64,000 nt of DNA, taken from assembly GCF_900626095.1 (NCBI RefSeq), contig NZ_UYZZ01000009.1, positions 82,103-146,102 on the forward strand. The letters are read 5' to 3'. This document shows positions 1 through 8,268 of the stretch, piece by piece. Under the pieces are notes generated by a model that was not told the origin of the DNA, did no database searches, and saw only the letters and a list, made by a program, of their open reading frames with translations. The stretch is from Clostridium rectalis. GTDB taxonomy: Bacteria; Bacillota; Clostridia; Clostridiales; Clostridiaceae. How positions within the stretch are numbered: the first letter of the stretch is position 1; each line of letters opens with the position of its first letter. Made by a program: the position numbers and the translations under genes.

Positions 1-1818
1 TCCATTTTTATTTGCTTTTTTTAATAATGTTTTATTTATCTTTTTCTTTTCTGCTGATTTTTGTTCGCATATGATAGGTAATGTTTCTCTTGTGTTTGTT
101 ATTAATATTTCATTATCTGTAGTAATATTAGCGTCCCCGTCAAAATCCTCTCCATTCATAGTTTCAGCAGTACAATCCCAAGCATTAATTATTAAACAAG
201 TTTTCATAAATCTATACCATTTTCTTGTATCTTCATTTTCAATTAAAGGCATTACCTTTATATTGTTATGTAATGTCATAGGAGCTCTATATGCTACAAT
301 CTTATTTACATCTCTATCCAACCACGTTCTTGAATAAAATTCATTAGCTTTTAGTATCCCTGTAATCTTCATACCATACATATACTGACATAACGCATAC
401 AAATCCCCACTTACTATTTCATATGACCCTTGTACTTCTATTACTCCTTTTTTAGAATCATTTATTTTTTTTCTAATCATTCTATATACTTTTTGCTGTA
501 TAAAAGGGTCTTTTTTCATTCTTTTATCTATCATTAATGCTTTTAGATAATCATAATCTTCTTTTAAAAAATCTTCTTTCGTTAGTTTACAACCTTTCAA
601 AAATAAAATCATTTTTAAATAATCTTCTGATAAAGCACCTTTTATTGAATCTACTGTTGGTTGTACTAAATCTTTGATCTCATTATCAGTTAGTTTGTAT
701 GATTCTAAAAATTGATAATTCATATTTCTTGTTTTTTCTAAATATTCAGGTAGTATTTTAGCTACACAAAATTCAAAATCATTTTCCTTGCAACATTCAA
801 GATAATGATCTATAGAATCATAAGCTTTCCAAAGTTTTAACATATTTGTTGTTAATATTATATCTACTTTTCTTATGTCTATCATATTGCCCCAAGCATC
901 TTCTACCATGTAGTTATGTGCTACATCCTCCGCAAACTCTAGAAACGGAAAAGTAAACAACATACCTTTACAAAAGGCATTACGAATATTAAAACCACTA
1001 GGAGTATAAGTTGCTTCTTTTTCTTTTTTATCATTATATTTATAGCAACCCATATCAATCGCCCATTGCTTACTCAATTCTTCACTTATCATTCCACAAC
1101 CATCAGTAAATTGCCTATTAATTTTATAATTTTCTCTCTTGTTTAAGTCAAATCCTCCTTTTTCATTGTCAGATAATAACAACACATCCCTTTCTATTTC
1201 ATGTTCCCCATCTTTTATAACTAACACTCCCTTTGGTTGTGTTACTGGTGTAGAACCACTAAATGCTAATGCCTTATATGCTTCAAATTTTGCAGGTACA
1301 TATTTTATTTTTTCATTTCTTCCATTATTTAACCTTTTATCTAATTCCTTATGTATATCCTCATCACAAAATAAGACTGTATCCTTTTTAACACCACCAC
1401 TTGTACCTATTGTCCTAATTCTATTAGTTTTATTTAATTTAATTCCTTTTTTAGAATTTGCCCTATTCCAATCTGCTATAGATTCAAAAACAATAGAATT
1501 TAATTCTTTAACCAAAATTTTATCTTCTAATTCTTTATATTTTTGTTTAATTTTTTCTATGTTGGTTTTGGTTTTCCCCTTCTTTTTTAATTTTTTAATC
1601 TCTAGTTTTAACCTATCTATTTCTTTTTCATCAACTTCTTGTCCAGTCATTTTTCTTATCATTCTTAAAGCTATACTATCATTAATAGATACTATCTCTT
1701 TATTTTTTTTAGCTGTTTCTACATCTAATTCTAAGTCCCAATTAAAATCTTTAAATCTGCTTGAAGCGTTTTTGTAAATTTGTCTTTGATTTATAATTGC
1801 TTTAGACATATCTTGCAT
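1..1818 (-). CDS. Single-subunit RNA polymerase-like protein of the YonO/QDE-1 (DFDGD) type, 3' end outside window
   Basis: A continuous frame of about 606 residues starts at ATG 1818 behind GGAGGG and runs off the window. Its landmarks match the family that unites cellular RNA polymerase beta-prime, eukaryotic RNA-dependent RNA polymerases and phage YonO. They are a TDGCGMIS segment (Asp239-Gly240), an S-x-F-x-I-R segment at 274-279 followed by KGM, and the metal-binding DFDGD at 558-562 (GEDFDGDANIT). The three Asp residues of DFDGD are intact. Family knowledge says such proteins polymerise RNA, on DNA in the case of YonO. It is co-directional with the GIY-YIG gene 30 bases upstream, so probably in one operon. 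Template and promoter choice cannot be told from sequence. Confidence 0.75.
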   Translation of the reverse strand, partial: MQDMSKAIINQRQIYKNASSRFKDFNWDLELDVETAKKNKEIVSINDSIALRMIRKMTGQEVDEKEIDRLKLEIKKLKKKGKTKTNIEKIKQKYKELEDKILVKELNSIVFESIADWNRANSKKGIKLNKTNRIRTIGTSGGVKKDTVLFCDEDIHKELDKRLNNGRNEKIKYVPAKFEAYKALAFSGSTPVTQPKGVLVIKDGEHEIERDVLLLSDNEKGGFDLNKRENYKINRQFTDGCGMISEELSKQWAIDMGCYKYNDKKEKEATYTPSGFNIRNAFCKGMLFTFPFLEFAEDVAHNYMVEDAWGNMIDIRKVDIILTTNMLKLWKAYDSIDHYLECCKENDFEFCVAKILPEYLEKTRNMNYQFLESYKLTDNEIKDLVQPTVDSIKGALSEDYLKMILFLKGCKLTKEDFLKEDYDYLKALMIDKRMKKDPFIQQKVYRMIRKKINDSKKGVIEVQGSYEIVSGDLYALCQYMYGMKITGILKANEFYSRTWLDRDVNKIVAYRAPMTLHNNIKVMPLIENEDTRKWYRFMKTCLIINAWDCTAETMNGEDFDGDANITTDNEILITNTRETLPIICEQKSAEKKKINKTLLKKANKNG

Positions 1819-1849
1819 AATTCCCTCCTAAATTATCTTATTTATATAT

Positions 1850-2803
1850 TTAAACAAAAGGTGCAAAAAATATTTCATTATAAATTATTTGAAATAATGC
1901 TTTATCTTTAAACATTAAAATTCCCCATACAATATCATATAAATGTATTTTTACTCGTCTTAAAGTTTTATCATCGTGAGTATTAAATTTTATATGTATA
2001 TAATTATTTTTAATAACATAGTTCTTAATTATTACTGGTACTTGCACAGATGGATTATGATTTAGACTTTTCATGAACCATAATATGTTTTTAGTTACTT
2101 TTATTAATTCATTATAATAATCTATATTATCAAACATTAATTTTAAAAATTTATCTGAATTAAAATTAATACAAATAAAATCAACTTCTGATTTCCAATT
2201 TAAAAAGTCACTAAATTCCTTATTACTTTTTGCTATATCATTGGCAATCAACTCTGTAAATAAAACTATTTCTTCATTTTGTGTTTTTAATTCAAAACCT
2301 GTTAAATCTTCTGTTTGTATATCAATAGATTTAAAATACTCCTTATTTAATTTTTCGTTATCTTTATATTCAATATAATTTTTATATAACTCTTTTAGTT
2401 CTTTCAAAGTTTTTGTTTTTAAATTTTCAATATCATATTCTTCTTCATTGTCCATATCATCCATTGCACATTTAACATCATGTAAATATTGAAGTTTTCT
2501 AAATAAATCATTCCAACTACCTTCTGGAAACGTTGCTCCTTCTCCTCCGTTTGTTAAATTACATTTACATTGATTAATATTTCTATATTTTTCTATTAAT
2601 TCTATTTCATAATTAAAGGCTTCTTTTTCTGTTAAATTTTCTTTTACTTTTCTTACACTACATTCGTACTTATTATAATAATTTTTAAAATATTGATTTC
2701 TTTTAGTCGTGTTTTTATATCTTTTATTTTTACCTTTTCCTACATAGAATACTTCTTTACTATCCATATTGTACCACTCATAAACATAAAAATTATTATC
2801 CAT
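1850..2803 (-). CDS. GIY-YIG endonuclease domain protein
   Basis: The first 100 residues carry the GIY-YIG nuclease signature: FYVYEWYN at residues 5-12, then FYVGKGKNKRY, a conserved Glu helix (EKEAFNYEIELIEKYR) and CNLTNGGEG. These proteins nick or cut DNA, commonly as homing or phage nucleases. The remaining two thirds are acidic and unrecognised, probably a target-binding part. The start follows AAGGAGGGG at ideal spacing. It lies just upstream of the polymerase-like gene on the same strand, and the dispersed promoter motif (2821-2838) sits immediately before it. Confidence 0.75.
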   Translation of the reverse strand: MDNNFYVYEWYNMDSKEVFYVGKGKNKRYKNTTKRNQYFKNYYNKYECSVRKVKENLTEKEAFNYEIELIEKYRNINQCKCNLTNGGEGATFPEGSWNDLFRKLQYLHDVKCAMDDMDNEEEYDIENLKTKTLKELKELYKNYIEYKDNEKLNKEYFKSIDIQTEDLTGFELKTQNEEIVLFTELIANDIAKSNKEFSDFLNWKSEVDFICINFNSDKFLKLMFDNIDYYNELIKVTKNILWFMKSLNHNPSVQVPVIIKNYVIKNNYIHIKFNTHDDKTLRRVKIHLYDIVWGILMFKDKALFQIIYNEIFFAPFV

Positions 2804-2820
2804 TCAGCCCCTCCTTAATT

Positions 2821-2838
2821 ATTAAATTATTTTATCTT
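2821..2838 (-). promoter_or_regulatory. Dispersed operator-like motif before the GIY-YIG/polymerase operon
   Basis: Read on the minus strand this matches the recurrent TATAAAAYAATTTRATAA motif. It lies directly upstream of the ribosome-binding site of the GIY-YIG gene and points with transcription. Confidence 0.5.
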
Positions 2839-2843
2839 TGTTT

Positions 2844-3002
2844 TTAATCACTAGAAAAAGGTCTATTTCTATCACAAGATATTGAAATTTCATTTTCTTC
2901 AACTTTAATTTTTATATTACTCCAACCTTTGCCTTCTCTAAATATCATCATTTTGTCTAAATCATTCCTATTTACTCTTTCTAAAAAATCTTTTAAAGTC
3001 AT
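2844..3002 (-). CDS. Small phage-type protein, 52 residues
   Basis: An ATG preceded by GGAAG at good spacing opens a 52-residue frame beginning MTLKDFLERVNRNDL. It contains GWSNIKIKVEE and ends NRPFSSD. The pattern resembles a small protein common in clostridial and other Gram-positive phages whose function I do not know. It lies upstream of the GIY-YIG gene on the same strand. Confidence 0.6.
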   Translation of the reverse strand: MTLKDFLERVNRNDLDKMMIFREGKGWSNIKIKVEENEISISCDRNRPFSSD

Positions 3003-3242
3003 ATTACATCACTTCCTTCCTCAACGGTACTTTGGTTAAAAAAATGCTTTAAAATGAAATTAAACCATAAAATGAACAACTATAAATAAAAACACTATAT
3101 CTTCATTTAAACCCATTTTTAGTAACCAATTCAAGGCGTTTGTAGAGGTTTTAATATTATATATTTTTGTGATTCTGGGATAGTTTTTGTTTTAAAAAAT
3201 TATATCCGCATTAGTTTAAATAAAATACTTGATTTATTATAT

Positions 3243-3261
3243 TTATTAAATTGTTTTATAT
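3243..3261 (-). promoter_or_regulatory. Dispersed operator-like motif
   Basis: Minus-strand copy of TATAAAAYAATTTRATAA upstream of the 52-residue gene. The 265 bases between that gene and the next upstream one hold no other gene I can see. Confidence 0.45.
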
Positions 3262-3267
3262 TGTAAA

Positions 3268-3453
3268 TTATTTATAAAAAACTTTTAATTCTTCTGCATT
3301 AATGCAATCAATCATAACAACTTCTTTTTCATATAGTTTTAATTTTATTTCTTCTTTTACTTCACTCAAATTATCATAATGATTGTCAAATTCTTGGAAA
3401 CATAATATTACCATTCCCTTATTAATTATATTTAATAAATCTTTTATTTTCAT
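3268..3453 (-). CDS. Hypothetical protein, 61 residues
   Basis: A short acidic protein (starts MKIKDLLNIINKGMVILC, ends AEELKVFYK) with a weak GAAAGG ribosome-binding site. I recognise no domain. It follows the methyltransferase on the same strand by 55 bases and probably shares its transcript. Confidence 0.5.
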   Translation of the reverse strand: MKIKDLLNIINKGMVILCFQEFDNHYDNLSEVKEEIKLKLYEKEVVMIDCINAEELKVFYK

Positions 3454-3508
3454 TCCTATATGCCTTTCATAATAGGTTTTAAATCGTACAATATATTTGT
3501 ATTATAAA

Positions 3509-4267
3509 CTAACTTGCTAATCTTGAATTGGTAATTTCAACTGCTCTTTCATTAGCATCACATCCTATATAATTCCTTTTACCGTTTTTGGCACTTTCAA
3601 TCATACTTCCACTACCACAGAAAAAATCACCGATTAAATCTTCTTCATTTGTGTATAAATCCCTTATTCTGTCCATTAATTTTAAAGGTTTCTGTGTTGC
3701 ATAATCCAATCTTTCACTTGATGTTCTTCCTACCATTGGTATGTTCCAAATACATCTCATACCCACTAGCGTGTACCATCTTCCACATTTATCTTGATAT
3801 TCTTCCACACCTTTAAACCTATAAGGTTTATAATCTCTGTTGTAGCTTATCTCTGTCATATAATTAAACTTTTGCTTTTTAGGATTTTTAGCATAAATTA
3901 TTATTTCATCATTTTTTTGTGATAATTTATGCTTACTACTTCCACCACTTGAATATTGCCATTGAACCACATTTATACAGTTTTTATATCCAAAGTAAAT
4001 ATCACATATATCCCTAATCCAATGAGATATCCTATAATCCATTTGTAAAGCCAACGTTCCAGTTTCTTTTAAAAGCCTTTGTATTTCCTTTATTCTAGGT
4101 ATATAAAAATTGTATACTTCATCTTTATTATAAGACAAGTCTTTATAATCTTTGAAGTTTCTGCCAGTAGCATATAAAATATCCCCATATATGAGGTCTA
4201 TAGATTCATTAGATAACTGTTTCATGAAATCTAAATTATCCATACAAACTACTTTGTTTATTTCCAT
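3509..4267 (-). CDS. DNA methyltransferase, beta-class (N4/N6 type)
   Basis: Motif order is IV then I, as in beta-class amino-methyltransferases. Motif IV is an unusual GDILY (Asp29 to Tyr32) in place of the usual DPPY, after LIY. The late motif TQKPLKLMDR is followed by the SAM-binding DFFCGSGS and the acidic NYIGCDAN. The protein would methylate adenine or cytosine in a short DNA site. The start follows AAGGGGG. It begins right after the 3' end of a group II intron remnant. No cognate restriction enzyme lies beside it, so it is likely an orphan, phage-type protective or regulatory methylase. Confidence 0.75.
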   Translation of the reverse strand: MEINKVVCMDNLDFMKQLSNESIDLIYGDILYATGRNFKDYKDLSYNKDEVYNFYIPRIKEIQRLLKETGTLALQMDYRISHWIRDICDIYFGYKNCINVVQWQYSSGGSSKHKLSQKNDEIIIYAKNPKKQKFNYMTEISYNRDYKPYRFKGVEEYQDKCGRWYTLVGMRCIWNIPMVGRTSSERLDYATQKPLKLMDRIRDLYTNEEDLIGDFFCGSGSMIESAKNGKRNYIGCDANERAVEITNSRLAS

Positions 4268-4290
4268 ATAAAATCCCCCTTAATTAATAT

Positions 4291-4375
4291 TCTGATAGGT
4301 AAGGCTTTGAAGTTATCTCCACCTTTTCCCCCAGTTAACACCGGACATGAGAGTTTCCAACTCATCCGGCGTCCC
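4291..4375 (-). ncRNA. Group II intron domains V and VI (3' remnant)
   Basis: On the minus strand, positions 4372 down to about 4336 fold as a textbook domain V. There is a nine-pair lower helix opening ACGCCGGA, a two-base bulge, a short upper helix and a GGAA tetraloop. A second hairpin (domain VI) and a likely 3' splice end follow near 4291. The ORF just upstream encodes the HNH tail of an intron-encoded protein. The 5' part of the intron and the reverse transcriptase are missing. Confidence 0.75.
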
Positions 4376-4394
4376 ATCAATACTTACTTATTTA

Positions 4395-4809
4395 CTATAT
4401 TTCACAATTTCCAACCATTTTACGAAATCTATTTAACTTACTAATTTGGTCTTTATTAAGCTTAGCTATATTTTTATATTTTTCTATGGTTTCTGTTACT
4501 GTAGCATGTATTAGTTTGTGTATAGTATTACTAACAACTATTAAGTTTTTATATTTATCTGTTCCACCTTTCCCCTTCGGGATTTTATGGTGTATCTCTA
4601 TTTCTCCATGCTCTAGTACTTTGCCTGTTATTCCACATTTCCCATTTTGACTTATATATAGTGAAATTCTATTATCATTAAACTCTGTTGTAGCACCCTT
4701 AACAGGGTTTTCGGTAATATATTTTAGTAATTTCACATTATATTTATTTAAATTTTCATGTATTTTATTTCTGCCTTCCACAGTATAATTATTTACACCC
4801 TTTGGAAAA
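4395..4809 (-). pseudogene. C-terminal HNH part of a group II intron-encoded protein
   Basis: The reading frame from FPKGVNNYTVEGRN onward matches the end of clostridial LtrA-type intron proteins. It shows ISLYISQNGKCGITG, then IEIHHKIPKGKGGT, then VHKLIHA, that is an HNH nuclease with its CxxC-like first half and HH pair. The reverse-transcriptase and maturase domains are absent. An apparent ATG at 4895 lies in IS-end DNA and would add 29 residues not native to the protein. This is a decayed, 5'-truncated gene. Confidence 0.7.
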
Positions 4810-5045
4810 GTGAACCTCACATGGCTGAAGCCACGTGCTTCCCTCATTACTTTAGGATTTCCTGCTTCCACGACCTCGTAACCTACTATCTCCACAGGCG
4901 TTAATTCCCGTAGTTCCTACGGTACTTTATTTATAGCTTTATATTAGCTAACTTTTTCTAATTAAGTATATTTATTCTAATTTTATATTAACATATGTCG
5001 CCACTAACTCATAACTGAAGTCACGAGTATGCGTGGCGATTCTTC
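4810..5045 (-). mobile_element. Miniature IS200/IS605-type element (both ends, no genes)
   Basis: On the minus strand it opens with the same left-end palindrome (TCGCCAC...GTGGCGA) as the complete element at 31464-33300. It closes with the same right-end segment ending in the AGCACGTGGCTTC hairpin and GTTCAC. The roughly 1.6 kb of tnpA/tnpB are absent. Left-end DNA supplies the last codons of the neighbouring truncated gene, and right-end DNA abuts the intron remnant. Confidence 0.8.
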
Positions 5046-5375
5046 AATTAAATCTATAATTATTTTTATTTCATCTATTGTATCTGTGTATGTCCACAAT
5101 ACATCATCTAAACATTTATCTCCTACGAATATTCTCCACAGAGAACCTCCTAAATCGTTTTTATATTCTAGTAGACCTTTGCTATTAAATATTTCTTTTC
5201 TGCCATCTAACAGTCTTATATGTACAATTTCACCCAAATTTTGATTTAATATATCTGTTATATAATAATTTTTTAAATCCTCTTTTTTAGATTCTAATAT
5301 TCTGTAATTGCATAGCTTAGAATCTCCTTTAAACTCCCCTATTATTTGTCCTTTAACTTTTAATAAATTTTTCAT
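5004..5375 (-). pseudogene. Hypothetical protein truncated by the IS left end
   Basis: The start at 5375 follows AAAGGGG and gives MKNLLKVKGQIIGEF. About 110 native residues run to a DLIEE segment, after which the frame enters the transposon left end and stops after SPRILVTSVMS. Two other genes in the window (31209, 55842) end the same way for the same reason. I recognise no domain in the native part. Confidence 0.6.
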
Positions 5376-5510
5376 AATTATATCCCCTTTCAAATTTTAA
5401 AGTTTTGTTTATTAATTGTTTTTAATTTACTTTTGAATGAAATATACCTTTTTTTATTTATCTTTGATTATTGCTATTAAATTTTTGCACTACCTATAAA
5501 ATTTGAATAT

Positions 5511-5675
5511 CTAAGCCTTACTTTTATATTTATTTTTTGGTTTAATATCTTTTCCTTTTATTACTGGTGGAAATATTTTTAATACCTTTTCTAAATCTTT
5601 TTCATGAAATTTTATTTGTGTCTCTAAGCTGGTGTTAAAATAATCTATTATTTTGATTCCTTTTAACTTGTCCAT
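5511..5675 (-). CDS. Hypothetical protein, 54 residues
   Basis: I take the ATG at 5675, behind AAAGGA with an eight-base spacer, over an upstream ATG that has no ribosome-binding site. The product begins MDKLKGIKIIDYFN and has a basic tail (KPKNKYKSKA). No domain is recognised. Confidence 0.45.
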   Translation of the reverse strand: MDKLKGIKIIDYFNTSLETQIKFHEKDLEKVLKIFPPVIKGKDIKPKNKYKSKA

Positions 5676-5741
5676 AGTTTTAGTCCTTTGCGTTACAAAC
5701 GGAGTATACAACATCAATATTTCTTCTGTAGCCCTATAAAT

Positions 5742-5852
5742 TTAAATTCCACGATAACATTTAATATATGTATTATCTCCATTATTAATTGCTTTGCTAG
5801 TTTCTACATCTCTTTCACATAGGACTCTGTATTTTCCAATATATTTTTTTAT
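5742..5852 (-). CDS. Small phage-type protein with apparent ATA start
   Basis: A perfect AGGAGG lies eight bases before ATA at 5852. The frame encodes (M)KKYIGKYRVLCERDVETSK and ends YIKCYRGI, resembling the N-terminus of a longer clostridial phage protein. No ATG, GTG or TTG fits. It may be a gene that lost its start codon and tail, or it may use AUA initiation. The dispersed motif at 5888-5906 sits just upstream. Confidence 0.4.
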   Translation of the reverse strand: MKKYIGKYRVLCERDVETSKAINNGDNTYIKCYRGI

Positions 5853-5887
5853 ATCAATCTCCTCCTATTTAATCATGTTTTTATTTT

Positions 5888-5906
5888 ACTAAATTATTTT
5901 ATATTA
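5888..5906 (-). promoter_or_regulatory. Dispersed operator-like motif
   Basis: Minus-strand copy of TATAAAAYAATTTRATAA in the gap between the antirepressor gene and the ATA-start gene, pointing with transcription. Confidence 0.45.
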
Positions 5907-6738
5907 AACTTTCTAATTTTTTAGTTAAAAATTTTCTTCTATCTTCATAGTTAAATTCATTTTGTATTTCTATTAAATCTGAATCATACTGTTCTAATAT
6001 ATGTACTAATTCTAACTCTTTTTCACTAAAACTATTTCTAATGGGGAAATGTTTAGCAAAACCTTTTCTTTTTCTATATTCTTTAGCTGACATTCCAATA
6101 ATGACTTCATTTAATAAACAAAACTCAGCTATGAATTGATTATTATGCATATATTGGGGAATTGTTTTTATTACCTCTTTTTTATATTTTATTAAAGCAC
6201 CTTTTAAAGTTTTGCATTTTATAAGAGTATTTTCTCTATCTAAATTCCATTCATATCTATTTTTAAAGGCTTTTTCTATGTATATAAAGTATTTTCTAGC
6301 AATTTTACTTTTTTCTTTTAATTCTTTACCTGTTCGTCCACCTTTTGCTCCTGCAACCATAGATATTTCTTTTGCTATTTCTATAATCATAAAATATTCT
6401 TTATTATAACCTAAAGCTACCATTCTATTGGAATTACTAGCGTCCCCTTTGAAGGTGTCGCTTCCTTTTATCCATTTTATATTATATTCTTCGTCTTCTT
6501 CTAAGTCCAAATCTTCTATCTGTTGTTTTATCCATGTTGTAAAATCTCTACCTACTCCTAACTCATTATGTATAGTTCTTGCATTGATCCAATTTTGATT
6601 TTCTCCTTGTAACACAGGTAATTTTTCTTGATACTCTAAAATCATATTTATCTCTTTATCTTCTAAAGCATATAATTTTAATTCATCTTTGGTTAGTTTA
6701 CCTTTTTTTAAATTTTTGCTTGTTTTTGTTTTTTTCAT
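5899..6738 (-). CDS. AntA-type phage antirepressor
   Basis: Residues around 50-75 read NWINARTIHNELGVGRDFTTWIK, the hallmark of the AntA/AntB antirepressor N-domain. A lysine-rich alpha-helical C-terminal part follows. Such proteins bind and inactivate a prophage repressor, favouring lytic genes. The ATG at 6738 (MKKTKTSKN) has AAAGGA at good spacing and is preferred to 6756. It is one of four unrelated antirepressor-type genes in the window. The dispersed motif lies at 6822-6840 upstream. Confidence 0.75.
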   Translation of the reverse strand: MKKTKTSKNLKKGKLTKDELKLYALEDKEINMILEYQEKLPVLQGENQNWINARTIHNELGVGRDFTTWIKQQIEDLDLEEDEEYNIKWIKGSDTFKGDASNSNRMVALGYNKEYFMIIEIAKEISMVAGAKGGRTGKELKEKSKIARKYFIYIEKAFKNRYEWNLDRENTLIKCKTLKGALIKYKKEVIKTIPQYMHNNQFIAEFCLLNEVIIGMSAKEYRKRKGFAKHFPIRNSFSEKELELVHILEQYDSDLIEIQNEFNYEDRRKFLTKKLESLI

Positions 6739-6821
6739 TCTATCATTTCCTTTCATTCTTAAATTATTTTACGGTACTAATTCTATTATTTAATTCCCTT
6801 ATCGTTGCCACGCTTATATAT

Positions 6822-6840
6822 TATCAAATTGTTTTATATT
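6822..6840 (-). promoter_or_regulatory. Dispersed operator-like motif before the AntA-type gene
   Basis: Reads AATATAAAACAATTTGATA on the minus strand, about 85 bases upstream of the antirepressor start. Confidence 0.5.
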
Positions 6841-6927
6841 AGTCAAGCCTTATTATGAAAAACTTTCTATTTTACAATAAAATTGTACATTTATATTCTT
6901 AAATTGTTTTAAATTCACTGTAAGTTA

Positions 6928-7773
6928 TTAAAGTTTATCATATATTTTTTTTATTTGCCTTGCTCCAGTAGTATCTCCTACTTTCTCTAAATGATTAAAT
7001 TTCTGTTTTAAACTTCTTTTTTTATTACTTTTTTTCTTTCCTGAAGTTGTTTGTGATTTTAGATTATTATCTTCTTTAAATCTTTTTGCATATTCTTTTA
7101 AACAATCTCTATCTTCATATCTACAATAGTAATTAACATCTTGTTTTACTTTACCCCTAACAATTCTGTATCCCCCATTAATATAGTCTATTAATTGTAA
7201 TTCTTTTAAAATAGCATTATAAGACATTATTGCTTTTATACCTATTCCCACATCATACTCAATTTTATCAAACGAAGGATAACAAATTTTATTTTCCTTA
7301 TTCATTCTCATAATTAGGTAACAAAAATATCCTATTAATTTAAATTTATCTGTGTTCTTTTTGCCTTTACAATATTCTAATATCTTTCTGATTTCATCGT
7401 CATACACTATAAAAAAACTATTATCAAATACATAATTTAATTGTACATAATATATTTCTCCTTTTTTTAATTTGCTTATGTCTGTAATTTCTTTCTCTAA
7501 ATAAAAATCTTGATAATATTCAAAAATATCCATCTCTTTTAATTCAATTAAACAATTTCTTATTTTTTCTATCATTTTTGTTTGAGTTCTATTTACATAT
7601 AAAATGTCTAACAATTGATTAATTGAAAAACTACAATGATTTCTTATTGTTATAGTTTGTGAAATTAATATGTATATAATCAAAGATTCATTAGATAAAA
7701 TATAATTGTCCTTTGAATTTTTATTATCTAATATCATATAATTAGATATTTGTATAAACCAATCTTTATCCAT
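6928..7773 (-). CDS. Winged-helix protein, possible replication or regulatory protein
   Basis: The ATG at 7773 (MDKDWFIQISNYMIL) follows GGAGGA with an eight-base spacer. The protein has an N-terminal helical domain and a second predicted winged helix around CYPSFDKIEYDVGIGIKAIMSYNAILKELQLIDY, the usual 'Ser-x-x-x-Ile-x-x-x-x-Gly' HTH style. A highly basic tail ends VGDTTGARQIKKIYDKL. The architecture resembles phage and plasmid DnaD/replisome-organiser proteins, but I cannot assign a family. Confidence 0.5.
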   Translation of the reverse strand: MDKDWFIQISNYMILDNKNSKDNYILSNESLIIYILISQTITIRNHCSFSINQLLDILYVNRTQTKMIEKIRNCLIELKEMDIFEYYQDFYLEKEITDISKLKKGEIYYVQLNYVFDNSFFIVYDDEIRKILEYCKGKKNTDKFKLIGYFCYLIMRMNKENKICYPSFDKIEYDVGIGIKAIMSYNAILKELQLIDYINGGYRIVRGKVKQDVNYYCRYEDRDCLKEYAKRFKEDNNLKSQTTSGKKKSNKKRSLKQKFNHLEKVGDTTGARQIKKIYDKL

Positions 7774-7991
7774 TAATGCACTCCTCCTTTCTATATTTAT
7801 ATCTTTTAACATTTACACTCTTTCCTTTGTAACTAGGAAAAACATTACATAGATATGTTATACTTATATTGGTAAATAGAATTTTATTTACATCGTAGAG
7901 TCTGAGTAACTAAAATTTGGACACTAAAGAGAGTGAAACAATATATACTAATATAACAATATATACTAATAAGTTAATAAGATAGACTTAT

Positions 7992-8029
7992 AAAGAAACA
8001 AAACCTTCGTACCTCAGTTTTTGTTTCTT
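7992..8029 (-). terminator. Hairpin between the TubY-like and winged-helix genes
   Basis: AAAGAAACAAAA at 7992-8003 pairs with TTTTGTTTCTT at 8019-8029 around a 15-base loop. It lies downstream of the TubY-like gene on the minus strand and could end its transcript. The rest of 7774-8268 holds only AT-rich spacer, two direct copies of CAATATATACTAATA near 7950-7985, and a dispersed motif. Confidence 0.4.
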
Positions 8030-8075
8030 ATACTTTATTATTTTTTTATTTTTCGTTTCCTTTATGTTTTTATCT

Positions 8076-8095
8076 TACCAAATTATTTTATATTA
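8076..8095 (-). promoter_or_regulatory. Dispersed operator-like motif
   Basis: Minus-strand copy, TAATATAAAATAATTTGGTA, upstream of the winged-helix gene. A weaker partial copy follows near 8120. Confidence 0.45.
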
Positions 8096-8268
8096 GTCAA
8101 CTATTATTTTTAGATTTTATTAAATTATTTTATATATTTTTAAAACTCTTTCTAAACTATTTTAAAGCATATTATCTTTTGCTAGTCTTATTATACCTAT
8201 TTATTTTTATTCCTCTTTATATCCCCTCTCATAAAGTTCTAAATTTATAATTTTAGGTATAAGGAAGA

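Noticed and set aside
71..1777. Plus-strand open frames in the first 1.8 kb
   Set aside because: They have no ribosome-binding sites and are shadows of the polymerase-like gene on the minus strand, which shows family motifs.
3509..4267. A restriction-modification system around the methyltransferase
   Set aside because: No nuclease gene of restriction type is adjacent. The Mrr-like gene is 7 kb away and of a modification-dependent type.
4810..4895. An ATG at 4895 as the true start of an HNH protein
   Set aside because: The first 29 residues are encoded by the IS right end, which recurs without the HNH gene at 33207-33300.
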